DNA of 37,500 bases from Ectocarpus siliculosus (GCA_000310025.1 FN649731.1:812303-849802); one strand, 5' to 3'. Positions 1 through 11,611 are shown, counted from the first letter of the stretch. The notes: a model not told the origin generated them from the sequence alone. Numbers and translations are program-made.

Positions 1-1821
1 TTTTTTTTGGCCATTTTTCGTTTCTCCCAAAGGTTATTATTGGATGGAAATCCCCGGGGCCCCCCCCATGTTCCTGGTCCTTTCCCCCCCCCCCCCCCCC
101 CCCCGCCAACTCTCTTGTGTGCTTGTGGTATGTGCCCCCACCGATGCTTGCTGTGTATCTTGGGGGGATTGCCGCCTAAACCTAGGTTTGACACGTGCAC
201 CAACACCACCGTAGTGGACAACACCGCCGATGCGATATCCTCCGAGGACCATCGCGTACTCGGAGAGTCTTGCTTCACGGAAGGGTCATCGGTCGGGCCA
301 GTGTGCTGAGTGGAGCTAGGGGGGCGTGGTACTGCTGTCTTACACAGCAGCGTCATCGATCGAGCCGGCGTGCTGGAGGCCTGCTGTCTCTCCGCGGCAT
401 GCTGGACCCACAACACGCGGGGTAGTTTTGCTTGTGTCTCCGATGGTTTCACCCCCTGTTTTGAGTATCAAGAGCACTGCCGCATGTACGCTGCGATGGA
501 CGGAGCGGAGCGGGCTGTCTTCTGTCTGTCTACCCCGCGGACGGAGCACGAGCATCGAATCGATGGCCAGGCTTGCGGAGAGAGGCATCGTCCTCGTCTC
601 TCTCTCTGGAGTAGGCGGCGCCGTGGCATGGAGAGGGACGCGTTTTTGGTCGACGGTTTATGTTGTGGCGGCAGATGGCCCAGACGGCTGAGTGTTCCCC
701 CCGCGCCCCCCCCCCCCCGGTTTGGTCGCCCGGATTCCCTACATCACCGGCGTGGCGGCAGTGTTAGTGGTGGTGGCGGTGGGAAGCGTCGCCGTCAGGA
801 TTTACACCGCGCCTGTCGGGACGCTTCTTCTCTCGTGAGCCATGGTTTCTGGCTTTGGGCGGGACACAGACGCCCGTTTCGATGGGCCATAGGTGTGGCA
901 AAATTTTGGTCGCCGCGGTGGTAGTGTGTGCGTTGTGGGTGTGTGTGCCTGCTCTCGACAAGAGGGAGGGTATTGTAGGATGGTGGTGGTATTATTGTCC
1001 CTTAAAATGTTCGTGTATTTGCGAACGCGCAGGCCTTCCTCTTAAAACGTCGGCGTGTGGTTTTCTTGCGCCTGGGTTTTTGGCTGTGTATATTTGTTTG
1101 GTTAGATGCCTGGGAGGTTGGGATTGTGGGTGTGAAAAACGAAGGGCGTTGCGAGATGGCACTGCTGTTCCTTCGTTCACCACCACCACCGCTTTTTTTG
1201 CGAAGTCGTCATTTTTACAGCATTCTTAGTTTTAGTTGTCCTTCTTCAGAGGTTCCTCGCTGCTGCATGTAGGCGGTTTCAAGATTGATTCCGTTCCGAG
1301 AATATAATTGTGGGTTTGTCGACTTGTAGGTAGGTGTGAGTCCTTGGTTACTTTTCGCGGTGCAAGCAAGCGTACGCGCGTCCATCTCCCTGCTGCTCTC
1401 GCCACCCTGACCTCGGTGGTTGTAGCGCGGGGCGGGCGGGGATAGGTGGTGCAGCCACCGAACCGATTCAAACCAGATGTGGTTCGATAACGTGTATGGA
1501 GCGTAGCTCTTGTAACATTTCGGCCCAGTCTGTGTTGCCGCCCGCAGTCTGTAACTCGGGTAATTTCCGTCCCTCACCCGCTAAATAATTGTCGACCCCT
1601 TAGTTTTCGATGTTTTGGGTTGTGAGGTGTGGGGTACGGGGGGAAAAGTACCGTGCCCCACTAGAAGCATGTGCATCGTTGGAAGGAGAGAGAGAGAGAG
1701 AGAGCGGTAAATAGCTCAGGGCAACAAGAGGCACCTCTCCCCAACGTTTGCTTGCGAAGTATTCAGTAGAAATGCTTCGGTAGAAGAAGTTTTTTTTTTT
1801 GTCAGGCCATGTTCGTTCCCT

Positions 1822-2010
1822 TGTACGATATAATAGTGTCTTGTTTTTGGGGGTTCGTCGTTCACGTATTGTAGAGTCTTGTTTCGTTTGGCGTTTGTTT
1901 GTTCTCGTCTCTTTTCCTTGTATGATAGTGTCTTGTCTTGTTGGTTGGTACAGTATCTCTCTTGTATGATTGTTTCTTGTTTTTGGAGTTTCGTCCTTTC
2001 TCTTCCCTGC
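1822..2010 (+). repeat. imperfect short repeats, three copies
   Basis: A motif close to cttgtaygatagtgtcttgt followed by tttttggrgtttcgtc occurs about three times, near 1822, 1919 and 1962, with substitutions and variable spacing. This is low-complexity GT-rich DNA, and the copies are diverged. No function can be assigned. Confidence 0.4.
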
Positions 2011-3125
2011 CCTGCATGACGGTGATTTGTTTCTCCTTTCGCTGTTGCCAGTCTTTTTTTCGCCCGAAGAGGATACGTGCGTTTGTGATGGATCGGGGAG
2101 CCCCTGTATTGTGGTGTAGACTATTGGTCGTGCGATGTAGCAGGATACAACAGGGGACGAGAGATCAGCTATTTTGCTCATTGCCCTCGAGTTTGCTTTG
2201 GGAGGGAGGAGGGGGGGAGAAAAGAAATCTCTGGGGGCGTATTATGGCTCGTGCTTTGGGATGGTTAAAGTACCACGTCTCAGTGGAGCAGGATGAGCAC
2301 GATAGAAATACGAGTATTTTTAGGGAGTATCATTGTAGTACGATTTTTTTTAGTTTAATTGTATGCTCCTCCCTCGACAGCAGTTTCACGCTACGCCTGT
2401 ACTTACTTACTTGGGCAGCCGTGTTTGTTCCGCCCGTCGTGCGAGAGAGAGAGAGATGAAGCTTCCACGAGCTTTGACCGCACGGTCCCCCCGAGAGCGT
2501 GCGGACAAAATAAACGTAGACAGCGGTCTGGACGAGTGGGGTGAGGACCGTAGGATGGGCGGGTGGCGCGCGGTGACTGACCTCTCTCCCACCACCGGGG
2601 GAAGAGGTCGATTCCGCGCACCACGGCATTTACTTCGTGGGTTATCACACAAATTTATCCCGCTTTTGCGACGGAGAGAACACGTGTTCTTTTTTTCCCC
2701 TCTTGGAACGAACGCCGGTGTTGGTGTTGATCGTACACTGCCAGGAGGGAGTATTGGTTGGGGTGGGAGGTGGGCTGGATTCTTCATCGTTTGTGAGTGG
2801 AAAGACTAGAGAGAGAGAGCCAGCCCCGCTGTGCCACTTTTTTTGTGGTGTGTTTGTCCGTCCCTTTTTTAATGGGTATTCCGCATTGTAAACTACCTGG
2901 TACTATTACGATTCCTTCGGCTCATGGTTGGGCGCGTTGTCGGAGGCGGGGGGATCGATACTCCCCGGTGAGCGATTGAAAGATGTTCGGTGTAGAAATA
3001 CTATTATATGTGGCCCCTTCGGCTCTTATGCCGCGGAGGGGGTTATTTTTCGTATTTTTCGAGGCCCTTTGGTTGGAGGGAGGGGGGGGGAGGTAGGCGT
3101 CGACGTTATTGAGCGTTGACAGCAC

Positions 3126-3277
3126 GGGAGCGTTGTTTGTGTCCCCTCAGCGTTACGGCAGGATGCAGTGATGGACGATGCGTAGGCCCTCGATTTTGAT
3201 CTACGTTGTGTGGCGTTGCCAGAGGAGCGTTGTTTGGGTGCCCTCTCGTCCTCACGAGTGGATGCAGTGATGGTTGC
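3126..3277 (+). repeat. imperfect tandem duplication, unit about 97 bp
   Basis: Two related blocks share rggagcgttgtttgkgt at one end and ggatgcagtgatgg at the other. They lie at about 3126-3178 and 3223-3277. The middle of each block is diverged. There is no coding evidence in either copy. Confidence 0.5.
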
Positions 3278-3588
3278 GTGTTTTCAGTAGCTCTCATTTC
3301 GGTCTATACATGTAGGTGTGACTGGAAAATTGTTGTTGTTGTACCTGCCCTCATCCTCATTGACGGATGGATTCGGCGATTTGTTTGTTTGAACTACAGC
3401 ACGTGTTTGTAACGTGTAGAGGGGGGGGGGGACATCAAAACCCGCCGTTCGTGCATGCGTCGTGTGGTTTCGCGTGTCGCAAACGGAGCGAGGATGGGGG
3501 GGGGGAGGGACGCAGCTATCTCCCCTGGGGAACCGAAAAAGGTTGGATTGATTTTCGGTGTCTGAGAGGAGCGACCAACTAGTCCTGG

Positions 3589-4425
3589 TCATTCTTTGCC
3601 CAAGATTTCATCGTAAAGGTTGCGTCTTTCCGTCTGTCCGCGGAAACGAGCGTGTGTTGCGTGTTCTGCTGGCTTGATGTGTGGTTTACTCGTCCTTATC
3701 TCTTGGGGAAATGAATGCTCTCGTTCATAAATTCTCGTTTGTTCTTCGTCTGTTTTGGGCAGACCTGAGTGTTTCGACAGCGCTGTTTGGCGTTCAGTGC
3801 GTCCTTCCTCCAGCTGCGGCCAAAGCGACAAAACGCGTACTCTCGAAATGCGGAATGTGCGGTCATCGTGCGTGTGTCCCGTCGGGGGTACCGTTTCGAC
3901 CGTCCACGGAACGGAACCAAAACCACCGAGCGAACGTGTCGTTGCGGTGCGAGGGGTGGTCGGTGCTTGCATGTAGCAACAATCGATCGGGCACGTGCGA
4001 ATGAGTCCAGGGGCTACACATGGTCTGACGGCCGCTATTTCGGTGTCGGTTCCTTGTTGTTGTGTGTCTTCCATGCTGTAGAATACCGAGCCTTTGGGCC
4101 TGACAGGATGTATGATGATGAGATTTTGCCGAGTGATAAAGTTGATTGCTTGCGCACAGATACACAGGGATCGGCTTTGGTGTGAGGTGATGGTGGTGTG
4201 CAGGCGAGTGACAGGGTCGGAGGGAGGAGAAGGAGAATCAAACCGGCCGGCGGTCAGCGGGCGACGCGACGATACGGGGATTGGTTGGTGCCTAGAGCCA
4301 ATCGCCTTGCGTTCTCTGATGCTTGAAAGGTTTATCGATGTACTAAGGCGGGTTGTGTACGGTATTGGTATGATAAAAATAGTGTTGAAGCTCAATGTCA
4401 GTCGTCGTTTTGTGTTCGTTGCCAA
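3589..4425 (-). CDS. long open frame, probably not a real gene
   Basis: A 278-codon open frame beginning MATNTKRRLT on the minus strand. The predicted protein is rich in Arg, Thr, Pro and Ser, with no domain, no membrane segment and no repeated motif that I recognise. It reads the CA-rich complement of the GT-rich region, where stop codons are rarer by composition, so the length alone is weak evidence. It is included only because it is the longest frame in the first 20 kb. A transcript or a homologue would be needed to accept it. Confidence 0.13.
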   Translation of the reverse strand: MATNTKRRLTLSFNTIFIIPIPYTTRLSTSINLSSIRERKAIGSRHQPIPVSSRRPLTAGRFDSPSPPSDPVTRLHTTITSHQSRSLCICAQAINFITRQNLIIIHPVRPKGSVFYSMEDTQQQGTDTEIAAVRPCVAPGLIRTCPIDCCYMQAPTTPRTATTRSLGGFGSVPWTVETVPPTGHTHDDRTFRISRVRVLSLWPQLEEGRTERQTALSKHSGLPKTDEEQTRIYEREHSFPQEIRTSKPHIKPAEHATHARFRGQTERRNLYDEILGKE

Positions 4426-4973
4426 GAAAGTACCTGTAGGAAATCACCTAACGAAGGGTTACTGCCGGTAGAGTCTTTGGTGTACCATTGAATCAGTGAT
4501 CGGATCATTGTACACTGTACATACACACCCACGTACGAGTTGGTACACCGCACGAGTGATCTGTAGGATACCCTCGTAGTATTGCGAAAGGTCGGTTTGA
4601 CCGTTTGTTGCCGTCATCAGCACGTTGCAATAGAGCCCGTGTGCTTTCTTTCTGGGATGAGGATGGATGGCTCGCCCCCACGGTGCTCGCCCCCACTCTC
4701 TCACTTTCTCTCTCTTTTCCTTACCTTCCGGCCAAGTAGTCTAATCGTCAATTCAAACCATCTATATCCATGCAATGGTCATTTGCCGGACACCAGCCAA
4801 GCAAGGTCCTACGCCAACAGGCTGTCAGCTCTCAGTACAGCACAGCACGGAGGAGCACTATCGTCTGCGTACACCAAACCGGTATATCCAGGATCATCGG
4901 CACAACGCTCTTGTCCTTCGGAGAAACCGCTGGCCAAGTACTTCTTACCCGGGACGCACGTTAGGACTTCGAT

Positions 4974-5290
4974 CTACAGTAGTTCGTCGGCTTCATCCAC
5001 GGCTCGTCCCAGATCGTCTTCTTCGCAATCAACGCGTTTGTTTGCTGTACACGCCATGCCGTCCGTACCCAACAGCAGTCGTGACCACCGGTGGGTATCT
5101 CTCAGCATCTTCGCGGAATTTTCTGTTTTTGAGAAGGGACAACTGTTCCATAGTTCGACGGGTTCACGCACACCGTCAGTCCGGCAGGTTCTTCAGAAAC
5201 CCTCGCCAAGACCAAGGGATGGACGTATTTCCAAGCCGTTCGCCACGACATCGGCACTCAATCGTCAGTACCAAATAAATAGATAGGCGG
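4974..5290 (-). pseudogene. decayed coding fragment, family unknown
   Basis: On the minus strand several short frames of coding-like composition follow one another in different phases. One, ending at a stop at 5029-5031, is 40 residues long, starts MEQLSLLKNRKF and contains YPPVVTTAVGYGRHGVY. Immediately beyond its stop a shifted frame reads ALIAKKTIWDEPWMKPTNYC. A third overlapping frame contains MLRDTHRWSRLLLGTDGMAC. The pattern fits a gene broken by one or more frameshifts, but no family is recognised. An alternative is chance similarity to coding sequence. The plus-strand frames over the same bases are Ser/Arg-rich and look like shadows. Confidence 0.25.
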
Positions 5291-5444
5291 TATCCATTTT
5301 CTCCCTCGTGACTTCGGCACAAAACTCGCGACACGCCTGTTTCACGTCTGTTACACGTGTGTGAGAACTTGATCATCTAGTCTACAGGAGTACTGAATAC
5401 CGTAGTTCAGCGCGCACAATACCGTGGCGTCAACTCAAGTCAAG

Positions 5445-5482
5445 ATGAACGAACAACAGAAAGCGGACGAAGCGACAAAATG
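5445..5482 (+). CDS. candidate first exon of an unknown gene
   Basis: A short frame starts with ATG in the context caagATGaac and encodes MNEQQKADEATK, then two bases of the next codon before a canonical donor, TG|GTAAGG. The composition (Glu, Gln, Lys, Ala, Asp) and the strong donor make it a plausible initial exon. I could not connect it to a phase-compatible second exon; the open frame at 5814-6287 does not join cleanly, because the obvious acceptor creates a stop. Function unknown. Confidence 0.25.
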
Positions 5483-5813
5483 GTAAGGCCTGCGGGCAAG
5501 TTCGGATGGCAGCACAGCAGTGGGTTTGACGAGTGGTATGATCACGCCCAAGACTGCTTTGTACTGCGTTGCCACGGTATTATCGAAATATTTGCCGAGT
5601 TGTACTGGTGTGTGCCGAACCGTTTATTCGTCGGTCGCGGGGTCGCCAGCCAGTGAAAAGGCAGAGAGGAGGTTGGTATAACCGTGGGGGGCGAGCGAGG
5701 ATGATCAACCACAATAACATTCATCGGCCGACCAGCTGATCGTACTGCGACATCTTTTTGGCTTCGGCAACATTTTGCATCAACTTTACCGCGACAGTTC
5801 CAACTTCCCATAA

Positions 5814-6287
5814 TCATGTAGACCGTCGCCGACATCGTCAGCAACAGAGAGAGATGAAATTCGCCAGTGGCCCCTCGACAACAGCATCTATCTCGGTACT
5901 CTCCGAATATCCACATGTGCACCACAGGAGGTGGAGCAGCGAAGAAGTTTCTCGTCAAGTTCAAGCCTAACAAGGGTACGGTGTCGCATGATATGGTGGC
6001 GTGGGAAGCTCTCTGTGGCTACAGAAAATACCGCAAAACCCTTGACGAAGAAACTTATGGGTATAGACTATGGCCACGGCCGGCCAACGATCAACCAAAG
6101 CCGACCAAGATCCAGGCGTTTGTCGCAAGAAGTGTCGGAGTTGCGAGATGAGCTACAAGAAAAGGGAGCATCGCAGGACATGTGCACTCTGGATACAAGC
6201 ACGAAGCCGAAACCAAGGACGATCTCAGTCTTGAGCGAGCTTGGTATGTATGGTGTGCGTCCCTTCGTGGGTTCAAGATGTACATGA
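5814..6287 (+). CDS. 158-codon open frame with a short coiled-coil segment
   Basis: This frame is open from just after a TAA at 5811-5813 to a stop at 6287. The first third reads like real protein (EIRQWPLDNSIYLGTLRI, then a Ser run) and ends near a possible donor after SSSSSLTR at about 5978. The last third contains SQEVSELRDELQEKG, a heptad-like helical stretch, and then a Thr/Lys/Pro segment. The middle looks less protein-like, while another frame there reads TGGGAAKKFLVKFKPNKG, so either an intron or a frameshift lies in between. No family is recognised. It could be a degenerate exon pair rather than one intact gene. Confidence 0.28.
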   Translation, partial: SCRPSPTSSATERDEIRQWPLDNSIYLGTLRISTCAPQEVEQRRSFSSSSSLTRVRCRMIWWRGKLSVATENTAKPLTKKLMGIDYGHGRPTINQSRPRSRRLSQEVSELRDELQEKGASQDMCTLDTSTKPKPRTISVLSELGMYGVRPFVGSRCT

Positions 6288-6289
6288 TG

Positions 6290-8950
6290 AGTAGGCGGCT
6301 GTCAGTGTATTGAGTGGTTACAATACTACAGCAGCGCTCCGGATACTTCGCATATCGTCTGATACGGCGCGCAAGCAGACCAAAACCCTCTGTGTCATTG
6401 TTGCATGTGAGTACCCCAACGTGCCGTTGTCGGGGGTTGAACGCAGCCCCCTCTGTCAACGTTGCTGTAGGGCTGTAGGGTGACCACTGCGTGGATCTCG
6501 CCGCTTTTTTCATGGGTTCCCGGGGGGGGACAAGTTCCCGTTGGGGGCTTTTTTATTCGCGGCCAGCGAGGAAATTTCCAAATGAACCAAACAGAAATTT
6601 CGCCGGGCAAAGAACGCCTCAAAAAGGTTATCTACTGTACCGTGAATAATAGCAGTGTCAAAACGAACACGCCAGAAACAACCGCTTTTGTGCTAGCTGC
6701 CCACTTCAGCAGAGGGGAAACACCCTCACTTACACCGTGAAGCACAGGTTGTATGTGTCATCCGCCGAGCCTTCTGTGGACGCAACGCTCTGTTGTCCCT
6801 TGACCTCCATTTGCTTGATCATGGCGTCAGTTAGTTCTTCCATCCTCTATGACAACACCTCCGAGCACAAGAGAAGGCTTGCGGGAAAACTGATCTACTC
6901 CACGGGCTCGCTAGGTGAGCGAGATAGGAGGCGCCCTGCCGATGAAGGAGGCTTCCACGTTACCTGAACATGTGTGAACCAGCACCAAGTACACACCCCG
7001 CTTGTCGTTGATTTCTACTTGTAGTCTGTCTCGTCATCGCAGTAGTAGCTAGTCTAGAACGGTGTGGACTAGGCACATTGCTGCTGTAGACCTACCTTCT
7101 CTCTCTGTAGACTACATGGACTGCACCTCGTCCTTGCAGACGGCGGTGGGGCGGGAGCTAACGTCATAGCTGGGTATGTCGGTGGTTGGGAAGCTTGTGT
7201 GTCAGGTCTTCCTCTGCATTGACGAACGACAAAGAAGGCAACCGGTATACCTATACCGCAGAGACGGCCGTTAGCTCTACATACGCGGGCGGTGTGTTCG
7301 GTTTACAAGGGGGGCGAGGGAGGGCGTCCGACCGCGACGAGCGACGGATAGAATGCGGCGCGATGAGGCCCAACACCGCCCGAACGACCCAACCCAGCCC
7401 AACCAACCAAACCCATCATCCCGACCCCACCAACCCGACGACCACCCCGAGCAACTCATGACCGCCCAATACGGCCCAACCTCCTCAGCGCCAAAACCCA
7501 ACCCAACACATAGTCTAACCTCGACCTCAACCGCACGTCAATCAGCAGGTGTAGCTATGAAATTATGCTGCAGTACTGCAACAGTAGACACGCACACTTT
7601 GCACGACCCGCCCCAGCCTGAACCCAAACCTGTGTACGTTGTATACAGTCTAGAAGGAGTACAGTCTGCACGACGCGTCGACTACCCTTTTCCCTGACGG
7701 CTACAAGCAGTGTGTCGAACACTCGTTGCGCCGCGACCGTGCCTCAGCGGGTCGGGGGACACAGCGCACAGCAGCTTGTGTGCCTTGCTCTCTCCCTCCA
7801 CGCGAAAGAAGCGGGGACAAACACACTTTTCCACCGGCAAAGAAGAGCCAACCTGGCGACAAAAATTGCGCAGCAAAACATGAAAATATACCCACGAGGT
7901 TCGCGATCTCAAGTAGAAGCAGTAAAAACAATCGGGGCCGAAGGGGTATTTAGTCAGAGGAGAGACCGCATTGCGCACGATCGCGGGTAGTGTGCGGCTG
8001 ATCGAGCTCATGCGCGCTGTCTGGTTCACTTATAAAAGAGGCATGAACTGGTGTGCGAACAGACTGTCTGTGGCATCCCCAGCGACTGGCTCGGTCTCGG
8101 CACTTTTTTACTATATTTTGTCAGTATAATTTAAGACCCAACGAATCCACCTCTATAGATAGATTAGCCATGGATCCATGGCGTCAGCGAAAGTTCTGTT
8201 TTTCCACGATTTCCCGAGCAGGACACAGCGTGAACAAATAGTACTTCGTACCAGGTACGTGCAGTCCACCTACCCCCACAATCTATCTTGTGTACTTCCG
8301 ACGACAACGTTGTCAAAAAGAAGCAACGACAAGTCTGTTTGATGGCGTGGCCGCGCGGGGATCAGAGGGTTGGCATGGATCGGAGAGTTAGCACGGAGAG
8401 TTTTCACGGGGGTACGATCGATTGCGAGCACAGTAGTAGTGAGAAACGAGCGCACGGTGGTGCCAACTCTCCGAAATGTTACTGGTAGTTGCGGTAGTCT
8501 ACAGTAGTAGTGGCATTTTTGGTGGAAGCTTCCATGGAAACGGTGTTCTCAACCGTTCCATCCACTGGAAGCTTTTCCATCACTTCCATAGAAGTTTCCA
8601 ACACTTCCACAGACACCACAGTAAGCCAAAGTGATGAAAGTCGCGCGCAAGGTCACCGTCAGGGACTCTTGACGCCAGTTTTCTGCGTCAAGTTTCGCCA
8701 ACAGTCGGCGCCGTTTGTTTGGAGGCCCCACCCGGGGTTAAAACGGGAGGCCACGCAGAAGTTGCTTCGTTTCTGAACCTTTTCAAACAGTGTTGAGAAT
8801 CGCACATGGTCGTTCCTCCAAAGAACTGGTGGCGAGATCGTGCGGTAGGCCTGGAAAAGGTGGTTGTAGGATGCGGCGTGGGGCAATCGTGCGCCCGACC
8901 GTCGTCGTCGTACTCACGCGCTTTATCCACGGGTGGGTATGCAGACAATT
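6290..8950. other. no supported gene
   Basis: Short open frames occur on both strands but none has a recognisable motif or a convincing exon border. The stretch at 7370-7450 is a CCAACC-type simple sequence that translates as Pro/Asn/Thr repeats. The stretch at 8525-8620 repeats cttcca and tggaa in both orientations, including ggaagcttcc, which gives it some hairpin potential. Small AT-richer islands lie at 8090-8170. I see no promoter or RNA gene that I can defend. Confidence 0.4.
7370..7450 (+). repeat. CCAACC-type simple sequence
   Basis: Repeated ccaaccca, ccaaccaacc and ccaacccgac units form a C/A-rich tract with almost no G/T on the plus strand. It is degenerate microsatellite-like DNA. 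The sequence shows no sign that its translation is a real protein. Confidence 0.55.
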
Positions 8951-9143
8951 TTTCAGTAAGGAGAACCTTCCTCGCACGGACAGGTTCCGCGCGCGCTGCC
9001 CCTGGTACCCCACTGTTCTAGTCTGTCCGGTGGTTCGAACGGACAACGGGGGCGAGCACGTAGATATTCCCGCGACCCAATACTAGCCGTTTCGGTCTTT
9101 GCTCTGACGATGTCTCCCTCGCTCTTTCCCCCTTGTTCTCCAG

Positions 9144-10870
9144 TCGCGGCGGTAGTCGCGGAGATCGTCGTGCTCAACCTTATAATTGAGGTTGCTTCAA
9201 CCCTCACGGCTGTTGACGACTGGGGGGCCGACACAAGGGAGGCGATGATTAAGCTCGAGCAGGTACGAGGTGTTTACTACCGTGGTGTATGGTGTCCTTG
9301 GTTGACGTGTTCTCCGGCGGTCGGCGATCGCTTTTAACACAACCTGCATGCGATCAGTGTAGAGGGTGCCTAGACTCCGCTCAAGAAGGTTGTTCATGTC
9401 TCGCCGAGATGTTGTGCTAATGATTCTACCCCTCTCTCAGTTTCTCTTTGCCGTTCCCTTCCTGCCGCTACTTTCCCTTTCGCGTGGCGAACCGGCACGT
9501 ACGCAATCTATCTAGGCCTTCTCCGAGAGGAAATCACAGATTTCCCATGCGGTTCTCTTCGGGAGTCTCATATCGGGCCTGCTGTTCGTCGTCATGGCCT
9601 TCATCATGGGTGTCACTGCTCGATTCGTGGCTGGCGGGATCGTGGGTCCGATCAACCAACTTATCGACGTCGTGCACTCCCTTTACAGGGTGGATTTCTC
9701 GCGGCAGGTAAAATCCCGGCTGCGTCTGTCTCGGCCAGGTGCCTCATCGCTGCCTTGTGGTTGGTTGGCGAAACGTCCCGCGTGCTCTGTCCCGATTTTC
9801 CAAGTCTTCGTTTTTGAAGCTCCACTCACAGTTGCTATGTACCCTGCGGTCGCCTTCTCCGCTGAAGGGCTCTGATCCAGGGCCATGAGTGTCTTATTGG
9901 GTGCATGCCACATGCATCACGCAAGGGTTTCAGAAAGTGTTGCTCCCACGCGTAATCACCAAACCATGCAGAGGATGCGCGATGACACCAGACCAGTTGA
10001 GGAGCGCAACGCACTAAGAGACTCACGATTCGCTGTGAGACTCGACCTCGAGGCTTCGACCTCGAGAAGGCACACGATGTTTTCAAGAGAATCCCCACGG
10101 CCTTCGGCCGCGGGGTCCCGTTGTATCATCTCCGCCAAACATGTTGTTGTGCATGCACACACACACACCCGTATCGTAAGTATCCACCGGTGAGCTGTGT
10201 TTATTCCACAACACACGCGCGGGGGTGGTGACTCCCGGTGATTGAAGAGCCACCACAGAAGTGAGTGCCCACGTCATCATCCTTCCGACGTTTGCAGGCG
10301 CTCCTGCACAAGCAGTATGTCCACGTCGTCATTTGATGCCGGCGTCAATAATCTCGCAAACGCTCCTTTCACGCGTGTATGCGTGCGCATGCTTGCTGCG
10401 TGGTACAGGCGTCAGGGACTTGGATGGAGGCAAGGGACTCAGAAAATCCGGACCAAGCCAAGGCCCTCGCGGAAGCGACGCAGGACAGTTTTGCCGACAC
10501 CGTCACAAACTACGAGCTCGCCTTCAATTACGCCGAGAGCACGCCGTTGTACAAGAAGTTTAACGGCTACGTCATGGACCTCAAGCTTGCCCTCGCCTTC
10601 GCCGATACGCTTTGCCCAGCCACGAATATTGCGGCCGGGTTCCTGCACTGGGACTCGCAGACAACGGTGAGGAGTCGGTGACCTGGTACATGCGCTGTGA
10701 GACGCTCCACTTGGCCTTCACGAACCCAAACAATTATCGACTTGTTCTACAAAACCACCCTGTGTATGTTACTCTTTCTTTTGATTGCTAGGGTGGCCCT
10801 TTCAACAGCAATGAATGCCCCGTTAAAGAAACGTGGCGGCCAACCCGCCCATTAGGCGGGACGGCCACCT
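9144..10870 (+). CDS. membrane protein with TM helix and HAMP-like linker, partial
   Basis: Four phase-0-compatible pieces were assembled: 9144-9262, 9516-9707, 10411-10671 and from 10792 to a stop near 10870. The first opens with two bases of a split codon, then a hydrophobic stretch (AAVVAEIVVLNLIIEVA). The second gives SHAVLFGSLISGLLFVVMAF, a membrane helix, followed by VGPINQLIDVVHSLYRVDFS. That last segment matches the HAMP pattern: a Pro early in helix 1, spaced hydrophobics and a DFS-like end. HAMP linkers pass signals from extracellular sensors to cytoplasmic kinase or cyclase domains. The third piece (NPDQAKALAEATQDSF and following) is helical and of unknown type. No kinase or cyclase domain follows; the frame runs into hairpins at 10835-10920. 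The 5' end is not resolved. The gene is probably truncated or interrupted; the HAMP call is an inference from pattern. Confidence 0.45.
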
Positions 10871-10920
10871 GATGGAGGTGAATGGCCGGCCGCCCATTAT
10901 GCGGGACGGCCATCGGGAGG
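10835..10920 (+). repeat. pair of direct repeats, each a short hairpin
   Basis: Two related units, cgcccattaggcgggacggc and cgcccattatgcgggacggc, lie about 47 bp apart. Each contains an inverted repeat of the form cccgcc..ggcggg around cattA. They mark the boundary between the GC-richer exon-bearing DNA on the left and a more AT-rich block on the right. They may be the end of an inserted element. Confidence 0.55.
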
Positions 10921-11415
10921 TAAAGACGATGAACGAAAAAATAGAGAGTGAGAATAATTGGAAGTGGGAGGATCTGTGCCGTACATAGGAAAAACATGAA
11001 GTATATCATGACGTGTGAAAGGGAAATTGAAGAAAAAAAGGCCTGGTAGCTGGCGGAAATAGACGACGGGCGGCAAAAGAAGGCCAGCGGAAATAAATGT
11101 GATGGAAATGGAAGATGTAATAGTAAAGGATATCTTGTCGGCACCATAGGTAGGTTCGTTTTTAACAGAAAGACGCAATGCCTCACAAAATTCGCAGAGG
11201 ACAACAAATGAGGGCCAAATAATATTTCCAGCGCTTGATCTTCCACGCGGTAAGCACAGAAATTTGTCCGATAACAACTTAATGACTGTGTTTGCGAGTG
11301 GACCTTTGAGAATTAAATCTTCAATCGTACGGCATTCGCTTCGTACAAACAGCCCACCGCGTGCGTTGCGATGCATAACCGAAGTGGCAAATGTCGAAAT
11401 ATTAAAATGAGACAA
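10897..11415 (-). CDS. 172-codon open frame in AT-richer block, doubtful
   Basis: An open frame on the minus strand with alternating hydrophobic runs (ITSSISITFISAGLLLPPVV) and a more ordinary N-terminal half (RTIEDLILKGPLANTVIKLL). It lies in DNA of lower GC content than its neighbours. No domain is recognised and no splice borders stand out. It could be a coding remnant of an inserted element or a chance frame. Confidence 0.2.
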   Translation of the reverse strand: MSHFNISTFATSVMHRNARGGLFVRSECRTIEDLILKGPLANTVIKLLSDKFLCLPRGRSSAGNIIWPSFVVLCEFCEALRLSVKNEPTYGADKISFTITSSISITFISAGLLLPPVVYFRQLPGLFFFNFPFTRHDILHVFPMYGTDPPTSNYSHSLFFRSSSLPPDGRPA

Positions 11416-11611
11416 AAAAAAAGAGTACGTAAGTTTAAGAGACAGCCTAACTAAATGAAGACGGAAACATGTAGTAATCCTTCATGAAAGACAAGAAGAG
11501 AGGGTACACGGAAGGAAGAAAAGCTCTATATATTTACGTCCGTACGAGTATACACAGGAAATGAAAAAGAAAGAGAGACACGAAAAAAAGTAGAACGTCG
11601 CACAGAATGTG

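Larger units (their letters stand above)
1..4500. other. GT-rich, gene-poor stretch
   Basis: The plus strand is strongly enriched in G and T (long runs of tgtgtg, gtttgtttg, cttgtttttg) with several C or G homopolymers, for example near 85-105, 705-718 and 3420-3431. Open frames exist on both strands, but none shows a recognisable domain, consistent third-position bias or convincing splice borders. I see no supported gene here. The asymmetry could reflect a transcribed non-coding region, old repeats or simple-sequence expansion; the sequence alone does not decide. Confidence 0.5.

Noticed and set aside
1600-2181. A 193-codon Lys/Arg/Thr-rich minus-strand frame.
   Set aside because: It reads the complement of GT-rich simple sequence, where stops are rare on that strand. 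There is no domain, and it overlaps imperfect repeats.
9030-9070. A DNGGEH string in a plus-strand frame at 8790-9086, reminiscent of retrotransposon integrase.
   Set aside because: The rest of that frame has no integrase zinc finger, no second acidic residue at the right spacing and no neighbouring reverse transcriptase. The overlapping frame fits the membrane-protein gene better.
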